A DNA stretch of 64,000 nucleotides from assembly GCF_036178845.1 (NCBI RefSeq), contig NZ_CP108070.1:5704001-5768000 (forward strand). Direction: 5' to 3'. The notes beneath the pieces are model-generated. The model saw only the letters and a program-made list of their open reading frames with translations. It made no database searches and was not told the DNA's origin. The position numbers and the translations under genes were made by a program. The stretch comes from Streptomyces sp. NBC_00271 (GTDB lineage Bacteria; Actinomycetota; Actinomycetes; Streptomycetales; Streptomycetaceae). This document shows positions 23,718 to 32,486 of this stretch, piece after piece. Within the stretch, counting starts at the first letter, position 1. Each line of letters begins with the position of its first letter.

Positions 23718-25447
23718 TCGATTTCAGGCGTCGCGAGCCGGGCGTACGCCCCGCCCCACGCCATCAGCTCGTCGTGCGTGCCCGCCTCCACCAGCCGGCC
23801 GCCGTCCACCACCAGGATCCGGTCGGCGTCGGGGGCGAGGCTCAGATCGTGCGTGATCATGATGGTCGTACGGCCCGCCATCAGCCGCCGCAGCGGCTGC
23901 ACCACCCGGCGTGCGGCGATCGAGTCGAGCCCGGCGGTCGGCTCGTCGAGGACCAGGACGGGCGCGGCGCGCAGCATCGCGCGGGCGATCGCGATCCGCT
24001 GGAGCTGCCCGCCGGACAGGGTGGCCGTGCCGGGCGCGATCTCGGTGTCGTATCCGTCGGGCAGCGCGCTGATGAAGTCGTGCGCGACCGCGTCCGTCGC
24101 CGCCCGCTCGATGTCCGCCTGGGACGCGCCCGGCCTGCCGCACTCGATGTTCTCGCGGATCGTGCCGTGCAGGATCAGCGTCTCCTGGGGCAGCAGCGCC
24201 ACGTTCTCGCGCAGGAACTCCAGGGACATGTCGGGCAGCGGGACGCCGTCCAGGCAGACCACGCCGGCCGTGGGGTCGTAGAAGCGGGTGAGGAGTTTGG
24301 AGAGCGTCGACTTTCCGGCGCCGCTCGGGCCGGTGACGATGACGAGTTCGCCGGGTCTCGCGGTGAAGGTCACATCGTGCAGGGACTCGCGGTCGGCGCC
24401 GGGGTAGCGGAACGACGTGCCGTGGAAGCTGACCCAGCCGTGCACGGGCCACTCCCGGACGGGCTCGGCGGGTTCGGTGACGGCGGGTTCGGTGTCCAGG
24501 ATCTCCTGGATGCGTTCCGCGCCGGCGGTGGCGGCGGTGAGGGTGAGACCGAGCTGCCCCAGATTGCGGATCGGCGGGTACAGGTACCCGAGGAACGCGG
24601 CGAAGGCGAGCAACTGGCCCAGCGACATGCGCCCCTTGGAGATCTCCCAGGCACCGAGGCCGATCACCGCGAGCACGCACAGCGTCTCGACGACCTCGAC
24701 GAACTGCTCGTACATCTCGCTCGCCCGTGCCCCGCGCACCGACGCCCGCATCCAGGCGCGCGCCTCGCGGTCGAGCCGCTTCTCCTCGGCGCGGTGGCGG
24801 TTGTAGGCCTGGGTGAGGACCACGTTGCCGAGGGACTCCTCGACGACCGAGGTGATCGCGCCGTCGGCGGCCCGCTCCTCCCGGGAGGCGGTCTTGATGC
24901 GGCCGGCGAACCGGCGGGCGGCGACGAGGAAGAGGGGGGCGAGGAGGAAGGTGACGAGGGCGAGGTCCCAGCGCAGCCAGAGCGCGGCGGTGGCGTAGAA
25001 GACGGCGGAGAAGGCGGCGGAGACCGTCCCGACGACGCCCGACACGACCATCTGCTCGATGGCCTCGACGTCACCGGTGAGCCGTTCGACCAGGTCGCCC
25101 TGGCGGTGCTTCTGGAAGAAGTCGGGCGGCAGGTCCTGGACGTGCCGGAAGACACTCGCGCGCAGGCGCAGGACGAATCTCTCCGCGGTCCACACGGCGA
25201 GCGAGTTGCCGAGGTAGCCGACGATCGCGCCGATCACGGCGACGCCCAGCCAGGCTCCGGCCGGCTCCCAGAACGCGGAGAGCGAACCGGCCTTCAGGGC
25301 GTGGTCCGTGAGCTGGGCGAAGAGCAGGATCGAGGCCGTCTCGGCGAGCGCGGCCACGACCACGCAGCCGATGATCAGCAGTAGCCATTTACGGTCGCCG
25401 CGCGTCAGCGGCCAGAAGCGTGCGAATGCCTCCCGTACTTCCCGCAT
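23693..25447 (-). CDS. ABC exporter, fused membrane and ATPase domains
   Basis: 584 residues with a six-helix transmembrane domain (about 20-320) and a C-terminal ATPase: Walker A GPSGAGKST, Q-loop LLPQETLI, signature LSGGQLQR, Walker B VLVLDEPTA and H-loop ITHD. It should work as a homodimer, or with a missing partner, exporting a drug, lipid or peptide. The substrate is unknown. Two small basic protein genes lie upstream on the same strand 92 nt away. Its 3' end overlaps the convergent response regulator gene. Confidence 0.9.
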   Translation of the reverse strand: MREVREAFARFWPLTRGDRKWLLLIIGCVVVAALAETASILLFAQLTDHALKAGSLSAFWEPAGAWLGVAVIGAIVGYLGNSLAVWTAERFVLRLRASVFRHVQDLPPDFFQKHRQGDLVERLTGDVEAIEQMVVSGVVGTVSAAFSAVFYATAALWLRWDLALVTFLLAPLFLVAARRFAGRIKTASREERAADGAITSVVEESLGNVVLTQAYNRHRAEEKRLDREARAWMRASVRGARASEMYEQFVEVVETLCVLAVIGLGAWEISKGRMSLGQLLAFAAFLGYLYPPIRNLGQLGLTLTAATAGAERIQEILDTEPAVTEPAEPVREWPVHGWVSFHGTSFRYPGADRESLHDVTFTARPGELVIVTGPSGAGKSTLSKLLTRFYDPTAGVVCLDGVPLPDMSLEFLRENVALLPQETLILHGTIRENIECGRPGASQADIERAATDAVAHDFISALPDGYDTEIAPGTATLSGGQLQRIAIARAMLRAAPVLVLDEPTAGLDSIAARRVVQPLRRLMAGRTTIMITHDLSLAPDADRILVVDGGRLVEAGTHDELMAWGGAYARLATPEIDYLAARSV

Positions 25448-25539
25448 ATCAAATCAACTTCCCTTTCCGGTCCGGAACATGGCCGAGGCGGGGCCACCGG
25501 AAACCACTAATTCCCGGGGACCCCGCCTCGCGCGGGCTG

Positions 25540-25680
25540 CTACTGGCCCTGACGGCTGACCGGGCGCTTCTTCGGAGCGACGGCCTTCTTCGCCACCGGG
25601 GCCGGCTCGGCGGGCCGGCGCTTCGCGACCGGGGCCGCCTTGTGGTGCTTCTTGACGGGGGCGATCTTGTGGAAGCTCAT
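25540..25680 (-). CDS. 46-aa Lys/Pro/Ala-rich basic protein, copy 1
   Basis: A small, very basic protein that starts MSFHKIAPVKKHHKAAPVAK and ends VSRQGQ, with a clear ribosome site (GAGAGGGAAA). It has no signal or membrane segment. Composition resembles the tails of histone H1-like proteins, suggesting nucleic-acid binding, but no family is recognised. It is a tandem paralogue of the next gene (25773-25910). The first 14 residues are identical in both. Confidence 0.72.
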   Translation of the reverse strand: MSFHKIAPVKKHHKAAPVAKRRPAEPAPVAKKAVAPKKRPVSRQGQ

Positions 25681-25772
25681 GGGTTTCCCTCTCGTGGCTT
25701 TGACTGATCCGCTGGTCGCGGGTGGTGAACCGCTGGGTGCGGGTGGATCTGTTGATCGGAGGTGGATCTTGC

Positions 25773-25910
25773 TTACTTGTTGCCGACAGGGCGGCGCCCG
25801 GGCTTCTGCGCCACCGGGGCCGGCTTGGCGGGCCGGCGCTTCGCGGGCTTCTTCGGGGCCGGGGCCGGCTTGTGGTGCTTCTTGACCGGGGCGATCTTGT
25901 GGAAGCTCAT
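25773..25910 (-). CDS. 45-aa Lys/Pro/Ala-rich basic protein, copy 2
   Basis: Paralogue of the downstream gene at 25540, starting MSFHKIAPVKKHHKPAPAPK and ending RRPVGNK, with ribosome site AAGGAG. Roughly a third of residues are Lys or Arg. The two genes are 92 nt apart and share near-identical 5' DNA, so they arose by duplication and then diverged in the repetitive second half (KPAKRRPAKPAP here). Function unknown; a nucleic-acid-binding role is inferred from charge alone. Confidence 0.72.
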   Translation of the reverse strand: MSFHKIAPVKKHHKPAPAPKKPAKRRPAKPAPVAQKPGRRPVGNK

Positions 25911-26099
25911 GGGTGTCTCCTTGTTCCCTGCGGGTGAATTCCCTTTGTCGTTTGCGCTGTTCGCTTTCGACATGGAAAACACTACGGGACCCCGGACCCT
26001 GAAATCGCCAATTCGACTGAGACCTCAATGAATTACGGCTGAAACAAATTTTCAGATGGACCGTGGAACCAATCCACTACTCACACAGAATTTAGGTCG

Positions 26100-26140
26100 A
26101 AAAAAAGCGGGGCCGGTACGCATCCGCGTACCGGCCCCGC
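26100..26140 (-). terminator. Intrinsic terminator of the 5'-nucleotidase gene
   Basis: A perfect 14-bp stem (26107-26120 with 26127-26140, 6-nt loop) followed on the minus strand by seven T residues (A-run 26100-26106). A rare textbook intrinsic terminator in this genome. The AT-rich stretch between it and the basic protein gene (about 25940-26100) probably holds that gene's promoter. Confidence 0.92.
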
Positions 26141-26155
26141 CTGTTCCGTAAGGGA

Positions 26156-27955
26156 CTACCGCACGACCGTGATCCGGTCCGCCGTCGGCACCGGGTACGG
26201 CGCCGTGGCCGAGGAGTTGGCCGTCAGGTAGGACTCGAAGGCCGCCAGGTCGTCGCCGCCGACCCGGACGTCTGCGCCCTTGCCGAGCTCGGCGAAGCCG
26301 TCGCCGCCGCCCGCGAGGAAGGAGTTCATCGCGACGCGGTAGGTGGCGGCGGGGTCGATCGCCGCGCCGTTGAGCTTGATCGAGTCGGCGACCACCCGTG
26401 CCGCGCCCGTCTTCGTCAGGTCCAGCGTGTAGGTCAGGCCCTTGGAGATCTGCAGGATCTTCGGCGCGGCCTCGTTGGCCCCGCTGACCTGCTGCTGGAG
26501 TGCCGTGATCACCTGAGCGCCGGTGAGGTTCACCAGGTTCACGGTGTTGGCGAACGGCTGGACCGTGTACGCCTCCCCGTACGTCACCACCCCGTCGCCC
26601 TCACTGCCGCTCGCCGCGTAGGTGAGCCCGGCGCGGATGCCGCCCGGGTTCATCACCGCGAGGTCGGCCTCGGGGTCGACGGACTTGGCATACGCGAGCT
26701 GCGCGTCGGCGATCATGTCGCCGAGCGGGGACTCGTTGCCGGCGTTGCCGATCTCGCCCGCGATGTAACCGATGGGACGCGAGGCGATCGGGGCGGAGAG
26801 CGTCTTCCACTTGCTGATCAGGGACGTCATGTCGGCGGCCTTCGCCACGTCACGGGTGACCACGTGGTTCGCCGACTTCACCGCCGTACGCGCGATGTCG
26901 CCGGTCCAGCGGTCGTACGTCAGCGTCGTGTCCGTGTAGAGGCGGCCGAAGGACGAGGCCGACGTCACCATGCGGGGCTTGCCCGACGGGTCCGGGATGG
27001 TGCACGCGTACGCCTGGTGGGTGTGGCCGGTGACCAGGGCGTCCACGGCCGGCGTGACGTTCTTCGCGATGTCGACGATCGGCCCGGAGATGCCGTCACC
27101 GGCGCCGGGGCTGTCGCAGTCGTAGTTGTACGCCGTCGACGCGGGCGCGCCGCCCTCGTGGATCAGCGCGACGATCGACTTCACGCCCTGGCGCTGGAGC
27201 ACCTTGGCGTACTTGTTGATCGTCTCGACCTCGTCGCCGAACTTCAGTCCCTTGACGCCGTCGGCCGACACGATGTTCGGGGTGCCTTCCAGCGTCACGC
27301 CGATGAAGCCGACCTTGACGCCGTTCTTCTTCCACACCCAGTAGGGCTTGAGAATCGGCTTGCCGGTCTTCTCGTCGGTGACGTTCGCCGCAAGGTACGG
27401 GAAGTCGGCGCCCTGGAACTTCGCCTTCTTGTCGTAGCAGCCGTCCGTGGGGTGGCAGCCGCCGTTCTGCAGGCGGCCCAGCTCCTTGGCGCCCTCGTCG
27501 AACTCGTGGTTGCCGACGCTCGTCACATCCAGGTCGAGCTTGTTCAGCGCGTCGATCGTCGGCTCGTCGTGGAAAAGCCCGGAGATCAGCGGAGAGGCGC
27601 CGACCATGTCTCCGGCGGCGGCCGTGATGGAGTACTTGTTGCCCTTGCGGGCCTCGCGCAGATGCGTGGCGAGGTACTCGACACCGCCCGCGTCGATCGA
27701 CTTCGTCGTGCCGTCCGCCTGGAGCTCCGTGACCCGGCCGGACGACCCGGCCGGCGGCTCCAGGTTGCCGTGCAGGTCGTTGAAGGACAGCAGCTGTACG
27801 TCCTGGTAGCGGCCGCTGCCGGGGTGGTGGTGCGGGGTCGACCTGTCCTGCCCTGCGCTCGCGGGCATCGCGGCGGCCAGGGCGCCGACGGTGGCCAGCC
27901 CAGCGGCGGCGGCGAGGATGCGATGGGTACGTCTGTGCCGGGGCGTCGGCAGCAT
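26156..27955 (-). CDS. Secreted 5'-nucleotidase / metallophosphoesterase
   Basis: 599 residues. A signal peptide (about 1-35, ending MPASAG) precedes a calcineurin-type metal-binding domain: NDLHGNLEPP, AAAGDMVGASP, VGNHEFDEG, ALIHEGG and VTGHTHQAY supply the two-metal ligands. A 5'-nucleotidase C-terminal domain follows with NPGGIRAGL and the substrate-stacking region near SFLAGGGDGF. It should release phosphate and nucleosides from extracellular nucleotides. ATG 27955 has GGGGGGA upstream and gives a normal signal peptide; ATG 27994 would add 13 residues. It is monocistronic, ended by a strong terminator. Confidence 0.92.
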   Translation of the reverse strand: MLPTPRHRRTHRILAAAAGLATVGALAAAMPASAGQDRSTPHHHPGSGRYQDVQLLSFNDLHGNLEPPAGSSGRVTELQADGTTKSIDAGGVEYLATHLREARKGNKYSITAAAGDMVGASPLISGLFHDEPTIDALNKLDLDVTSVGNHEFDEGAKELGRLQNGGCHPTDGCYDKKAKFQGADFPYLAANVTDEKTGKPILKPYWVWKKNGVKVGFIGVTLEGTPNIVSADGVKGLKFGDEVETINKYAKVLQRQGVKSIVALIHEGGAPASTAYNYDCDSPGAGDGISGPIVDIAKNVTPAVDALVTGHTHQAYACTIPDPSGKPRMVTSASSFGRLYTDTTLTYDRWTGDIARTAVKSANHVVTRDVAKAADMTSLISKWKTLSAPIASRPIGYIAGEIGNAGNESPLGDMIADAQLAYAKSVDPEADLAVMNPGGIRAGLTYAASGSEGDGVVTYGEAYTVQPFANTVNLVNLTGAQVITALQQQVSGANEAAPKILQISKGLTYTLDLTKTGAARVVADSIKLNGAAIDPAATYRVAMNSFLAGGGDGFAELGKGADVRVGGDDLAAFESYLTANSSATAPYPVPTADRITVVR

Positions 27956-28152
27956 GGGTTCCCCCCAGTGGGACGGCTGTGGTTTTACGCGCACTTTAGA
28001 ATCAACGCGCGTAGCGCAACAGGGGGTTCGGGGTTACAGACTGGTTGCCATCGCCTCACCACCTGACGGAACCCCCTCCTCACCCCGCCACGAGCCACAT
28101 CGACGCCGCGCAACTCCTTGTCCGCAAAACACCGCGCCGTACCCTCGTATCC

Positions 28153-29079
28153 ATGACCAGCGACGACACCGCGCCCCACGCCCTCACTCGCTCCATCGAG
28201 ACCCATACCGCGCTCTCCCCGGCCCAGGCCGAGGACGTGCTCCGGCTGCTCGCGGAGGCCGCCCGGGCCGACGGGCAGCAGGCGGTCTCCGAGCAGGGCC
28301 GGCTCCAGCTGAAGGGCGGCGCCCGCGAGGGTGTGCGCCATCTGCTGCTGACCCTCGGCGACGAGCTGATCGGGTACGCGCAGTTGGAGGACACCGACCC
28401 GGTGGAGGCCCCGGCCGCCGAACTGGTCGTGCACCCGACGTACCGCGGCCACGGCCACGGTCGGGCCCTGGGCTCGGCCCTGCTCGCCGAGTCCGGCAAG
28501 CGGCTGCGTGTGTGGGCGCACGGCGGTCACTCCGCCGCCCGGCATCTCGCCCAGGTCCTCGGCCTCACCCTCTTCCGCGAACTGCGCCAGCTGCGGCGGC
28601 CGTTGACCGACCTCGACCTGCCCGAACCGAAGCTCGCGGACGGCGTGAACGTCCGTACCTTCGTGCCCGGCCAGGACGACGCGGCCTGGCTCGCTCTGAA
28701 CGCCGAGGCCTTCGCCCATCACCCTGAGCAGGGCTCCCTCACCCAGCGCGACCTGGACGACCGCAAGGCGGAGGTGTGGTTCGACCCGTCCGGGTTCTTC
28801 CTCGCCTTCCGCGGCGACGAACTCGTCGGCTTCCACTGGACGAAGGTCCACGCCGAGGAGGGCCTCGGTGAGGTGTACGTCCTCGGAGTCCGCCCGGGCG
28901 CCCAGGGCGGCGGTCTCGGCAAGGCCCTCACCACGATCGGGCTCCGCCACCTCGCCCGGCAGGGTCTGCCGACCGCCATGCTCTATGTCGACGCCGACAA
29001 CAAGGCGGCCATGACCGTGTACGAGCGGCTCGGCTTCCGCACGCACGAGACGGACCTGATGTACCGCAGCGAGTCCTGA
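28153..29079 (+). CDS. mshD: Mycothiol synthase
   Basis: Acetylates the cysteine of Cys-GlcN-Ins with acetyl-CoA, the last step of mycothiol synthesis. 308 residues with two tandem GNAT domains: the N-terminal one includes VVHPTYRGHGHGRALGSALL and the C-terminal, catalytic one VLGVRPGAQGGGLGKALT, both acetyl-CoA P-loop motifs. VYERLGFRTHETDLMYR near the end is typical of MshD. ATG 28153 gives the family length; the upstream in-frame ATG at 28045 would add an unlikely 36 residues. It is divergent from the nucleotidase gene. Confidence 0.93.
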   Translation: MTSDDTAPHALTRSIETHTALSPAQAEDVLRLLAEAARADGQQAVSEQGRLQLKGGAREGVRHLLLTLGDELIGYAQLEDTDPVEAPAAELVVHPTYRGHGHGRALGSALLAESGKRLRVWAHGGHSAARHLAQVLGLTLFRELRQLRRPLTDLDLPEPKLADGVNVRTFVPGQDDAAWLALNAEAFAHHPEQGSLTQRDLDDRKAEVWFDPSGFFLAFRGDELVGFHWTKVHAEEGLGEVYVLGVRPGAQGGGLGKALTTIGLRHLARQGLPTAMLYVDADNKAAMTVYERLGFRTHETDLMYRSES

Positions 29080-29084
29080 CCACC

Positions 29085-29170
29085 GGTCCGGTGTCCTTGC
29101 CGGTCCGGTGTACGTCGGTCCGGTGCCTGTCGGTCCGCGGTGTCCTTACCGGTCCTGTCCGGTGTCCCTG
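29085..29170. repeat. Imperfect CCGGTCCGGTGT repeats between convergent genes
   Basis: About five imperfect 15-20-bp units (CGGTCCGGTGT plus a short spacer such as CCTTG or ACGT) fill the gap between mshD and the leftward ABC operon. ACCGG/CCGGT elements inside them can pair, so the array may act as a termination region. Confidence 0.6.
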
Positions 29171-29194
29171 CCCGTCCGTGCCCGCGTCTTCGTG

Positions 29195-30058
29195 TCACCG
29201 GTGAGCGAAGGCGGCGGGTCGCCACCTCCGTAGGGGTTCCGCGCAGGACCACGCCCCGGCCAGCGCCGCCGCGACCAGGACCACCGCCCATGTCTGGTGG
29301 GCGCCTTCCCAGCGCGGGGCGGACGGAGCGGGGAAGAGCGTCCACCGCTCGGGGAGCAACAGGTGTGCCAGCACCGCCGTGACCAGTAGTCCGACGCCCA
29401 CCGCGCCTCCCGGCTCGGCCCGGTTGGTGAACCGCACCATGACCGCCGCGGCCGCCGGCGCGAGCAACGCCGTGGCGGCGGCTTCCAAGGTCACGGCGCC
29501 CACCGGCGGCCGGGCCTGCTCCGGTATGAGGAACAGCGCGGCCGTCCACCAGAGCACGGCCGACGGGGCGACGAGCGCCACTCGAAGTCCGACCCGCACC
29601 GGACGCCGGGTCGGCACCGCCGCGGTGATGTGCCGGGCCGGATCGTCCAGCAGGAAGGCCAGGCCCAGGGCGAAGGTGAGCGCGGCGGCCCGCAGGAGGT
29701 TGAGGCCGGCCCACGTGTCGAGCTGGAGGGAGAACAGCCGCGGGATCCCGGCGAACAGCAGCCCCAGTACGGCTCCGGTCACCAGCGCCCGCCGGGGGAG
29801 GGAGCTCCAGAGGGGACGGAGGAGGGCGCGGGCCACGGTGTACGGGCGCCCCCGGGACGGGATACCGCCCGCGGTCACCCCACTTCCCGCGGTCACCCCA
29901 CTTCCCACCGTTCCTACGGCTCCCGCGGTTCCCGCCCTTCCGCCGCTTCCCGCCCTTCCAGCCCCGCCGCTTCCAGCCCTTCCGGCGCTCTCCGTACCCC
30001 CGGTGCCTCCGGCACGCTCCGCACTTCCGGCCGTACCTGTGTCGTCGCGCACGGTCAC
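29195..30058 (-). CDS. Multi-pass membrane protein, last gene of the sigma/ABC operon
   Basis: 287 residues. The first 75 are a Gly/Ala/Ser/Thr low-complexity stretch (GTVGSGVTAGSGVTAGG), followed by about six transmembrane helices. No motif is recognised; by position it is likely a further subunit of the ABC transporter above it. GTG 30058 overlaps the preceding stop by 4 nt; ATG 30067 in the same frame is an alternative. It is the fifth gene of the operon that starts with the ECF sigma factor. Confidence 0.78.
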   Translation of the reverse strand: MTVRDDTGTAGSAERAGGTGGTESAGRAGSGGAGRAGSGGRAGTAGAVGTVGSGVTAGSGVTAGGIPSRGRPYTVARALLRPLWSSLPRRALVTGAVLGLLFAGIPRLFSLQLDTWAGLNLLRAAALTFALGLAFLLDDPARHITAAVPTRRPVRVGLRVALVAPSAVLWWTAALFLIPEQARPPVGAVTLEAAATALLAPAAAAVMVRFTNRAEPGGAVGVGLLVTAVLAHLLLPERWTLFPAPSAPRWEGAHQTWAVVLVAAALAGAWSCAEPLRRWRPAAFAHR

Positions 30059-31629
30059 CCCTCGCATGTCTTGACGCTCAGCGCGCCCGGGCCGGTCGGC
30101 GCCGGCACTCCCAGCAGCTGAGCCACCTGGGCCGTCGTCGTCTTGGGGGACGTGAGCTCCGCCCAGTGGGCCTTCACCTTGGGGATGACGCTGTAGCGGG
30201 GCTTCCGCAGCAGCTCCTTGATCACCTCTGTCTGCGCGGCGTTCATGGAGAGCGAGTTCGTGGGTTCGAGAGCGACCCCTCCGCCGGTGATGGAGTCGTC
30301 GATGCGGACATGGCGCAGCATGGTCAGCGGGTGGGACTCCGAGCCCAGCGCCAGCCACATGATGATCACCGCGCGGGCGTCGCACACCTCGACGCTGGAC
30401 GTCTCGTCCCCCGTCACCAGAACCGAGGCCACCCCCACGGCGAACTCCGGGATCCGGTTGCCGCCCCAGCGCGTGCCGACGGTCACGACCCCCGGCGCTG
30501 TGGCCGGCTCCAGCGCGGAGTCGCCCTCCAGGCCGGAGCGGGCGTCGACCCGCTGGCGCACCGTCAGCCGCTCGGCCGAGGCCGGGCCTCCCGCGAGGGA
30601 CTGGACGCGCTGGACCACCTCGGCCCAGTCGGCGGTCTGGCCGGTCCACTCGGGGTAGGCGCAGTACGTCGACCTTTCGTGCGCGACGCAGGTCTGCACC
30701 TTCTCCGGGGTGGCGGACGCCTTCGCGCGGGCCGCGATCAGCGCGGCCGAGTCACCCGGGGCCTGCCCCGCGATGCCCTGGGCCATGGCGGCGAGGGCGA
30801 GGACCGTGATCGCCTTGATCCTGGGCGTACGACCGCCGTTGATCAGCAGTGCGAGGCACAGCAGCAGCACGATGAGCCCCACCAGATACAGCACGTGCCA
30901 GGCGGCCGGGCGGCCCAGCAGGTCGGAGGGGAACGGGTGGGCGCCTTCCTCGGTGACCACCGGTGCCAGCCACTGCACCCAGTGCGTGCCCTGGGTGCTC
31001 GCGGCCACGAGGGTCGTGAGGACGTACATGCCGATGACGAAGGGCGGGACGGCGAACGTGAAGGGGATCGACCGTGCGACCAGGACGCCGAGGGCCCCGG
31101 CGAGGAGTATCGACAGCGGGCCCACGACCAGTTCGGCGAGCGAGCCGTGGCCGACCGCGCCGGGCTTCAGGGCCGCCCAGGTGAACTCGAATCCTACGAC
31201 CAGCGCGGTGAACACCGCGAACGGCACGGCCGACAGGGCGTGGGCCACCGAGCGCCGCCACGGCTCCATGACCAGCACGTCGAAGTGTCGGTCGGTGCCG
31301 TGCCTGCGGGAGCGGAGCACGGCGCGGTTGATGCTGACGAACAGCACGAGGGCGAGGAGCAGGGGGGCGGTCTGGGTGGACCGGTCGACATCGTGGAGGA
31401 CCGGATAGTCGTCCATGCCCTCCCGGCCGTTGAACATTCCCCAGCCGGTGTAGGCGACGTACAGGAGGAGGAAGACGAGCACCGGGATCTGCATCAGCAG
31501 TTCGCGTGCCTCGAAGCGGGCGAGGGCGACGACGGCCCGCGTCCTGTTCTGGTGCGGGTCCTGGGCGGGCGGCTCCACCCCCGTGGGGGCCGCCTCCTCC
31601 ACGACCGTGCGGGTCACCAGCTCGCTCAT
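30055..31629 (-). CDS. ABC transporter permease with large extracytoplasmic domain
   Basis: 524 residues. Six predicted helices in the first ~290 residues (VLVFLLLYVAYTGWGMF; APLLLALVLFVSINRAVL; and so on), then an extracytoplasmic or C-terminal domain of about 200 residues containing cysteines (TCVAHERSTYCAYPEW; VEVCDARAV) that could form disulfides. The layout resembles ABC-2-type permeases with an attached sensor or protease-like domain. ATG 31629 overlaps the ATPase stop by 4 nt, so the two are coupled. The transported substrate is unknown. Confidence 0.83.
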   Translation of the reverse strand: MSELVTRTVVEEAAPTGVEPPAQDPHQNRTRAVVALARFEARELLMQIPVLVFLLLYVAYTGWGMFNGREGMDDYPVLHDVDRSTQTAPLLLALVLFVSINRAVLRSRRHGTDRHFDVLVMEPWRRSVAHALSAVPFAVFTALVVGFEFTWAALKPGAVGHGSLAELVVGPLSILLAGALGVLVARSIPFTFAVPPFVIGMYVLTTLVAASTQGTHWVQWLAPVVTEEGAHPFPSDLLGRPAAWHVLYLVGLIVLLLCLALLINGGRTPRIKAITVLALAAMAQGIAGQAPGDSAALIAARAKASATPEKVQTCVAHERSTYCAYPEWTGQTADWAEVVQRVQSLAGGPASAERLTVRQRVDARSGLEGDSALEPATAPGVVTVGTRWGGNRIPEFAVGVASVLVTGDETSSVEVCDARAVIIMWLALGSESHPLTMLRHVRIDDSITGGGVALEPTNSLSMNAAQTEVIKELLRKPRYSVIPKVKAHWAELTSPKTTTAQVAQLLGVPAPTGPGALSVKTCEG

Positions 31630-32486
31630 GCCGCCACCTCCGCCGGCTCGCCGTCGAGAGTGAGCAAGTAGCCGTCCTCCAGGGTCGGTTCGAGGAGGTC
31701 GGCGCCCTTGGGCGGGTCGCCGACATTGCGGAAGGAACCCGTGCCCGTACGCCAGCCGGCTCTCGCGCCGGGGTCGCGGGCCGTACTGCTCCACACCCGT
31801 CCCGCCGCCCGTGCGGTCAGCTCGGCCGGGGTGCCCTCGAAGCGGATGCTGCCGCGGACCATGACGATCACGCGGTGGCAGAGCATCGCGACGTCCTCGG
31901 TCTGGTGGGTGGAGAGCAGGACCGTGCGTCCCACGCCCGACTCGGCGATCATTTCCCTGAACCGCATGCGCTGTTCAGGGTCCAGGCCGACGGTCGGTTC
32001 GTCCAGGACGAGGAAGCCGGGGTCGCCGACCAGCGCGGCGGCCAGCCCGACCCGCTGGCGCATACCGCCCGACAGCCTCTTGATGCGCTTGCCCCGTATG
32101 TCGGACAGGTCGACGGCCTCCAGCACGCGCCGCACCTCCCGGTGCCGGGCGGAGCGGTCCGTCAGCTCCTTCAGGATCGCCACGTAGTCGACGAACTCGA
32201 AGGCCGAGAAGTCCGGGTGGAACGCCGGGGTCTGCGGCAGATAGCCCAGCGCGCGCCGCACGTCCAGGCGGCCGGAGGGTGTGCCGGGGTCGTGCCCGAG
32301 CACCGTGAAGGCTCCCCGGTCGGCGGGCACGGCGGTGGCGAGCACCCGCAACAGGGTGGTCTTCCCTGCGCCGTTGGGCCCGAGCAGCCCGGTCACGCCC
32401 TCGCTCAGGCGCAGGGTGACGTCGTCGAGGGCGACGGTCCCGCCGTACCGGAGAGTGAGCCCGGAGGCGGAGACGGTGGGGGTCAT
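31626..32486 (-). CDS. ABC transporter ATP-binding protein of the sigma/ABC operon
   Basis: 286 residues. Walker A GPNGAGKTT, Q-loop GYLPQTPAF, signature LSGGMRQR, Walker B FLVLDEPTVGLD and H-loop LLSTHQT are all intact. The C-terminal extension past residue 215 is typical of ABC-2 exporters. It overlaps both neighbours by 4 nt, so it should be translated in step with the anti-sigma/membrane protein and the permease. It probably energises export by the permease at 30055. Confidence 0.9.
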   Translation of the reverse strand: MTPTVSASGLTLRYGGTVALDDVTLRLSEGVTGLLGPNGAGKTTLLRVLATAVPADRGAFTVLGHDPGTPSGRLDVRRALGYLPQTPAFHPDFSAFEFVDYVAILKELTDRSARHREVRRVLEAVDLSDIRGKRIKRLSGGMRQRVGLAAALVGDPGFLVLDEPTVGLDPEQRMRFREMIAESGVGRTVLLSTHQTEDVAMLCHRVIVMVRGSIRFEGTPAELTARAAGRVWSSTARDPGARAGWRTGTGSFRNVGDPPKGADLLEPTLEDGYLLTLDGEPAEVAA

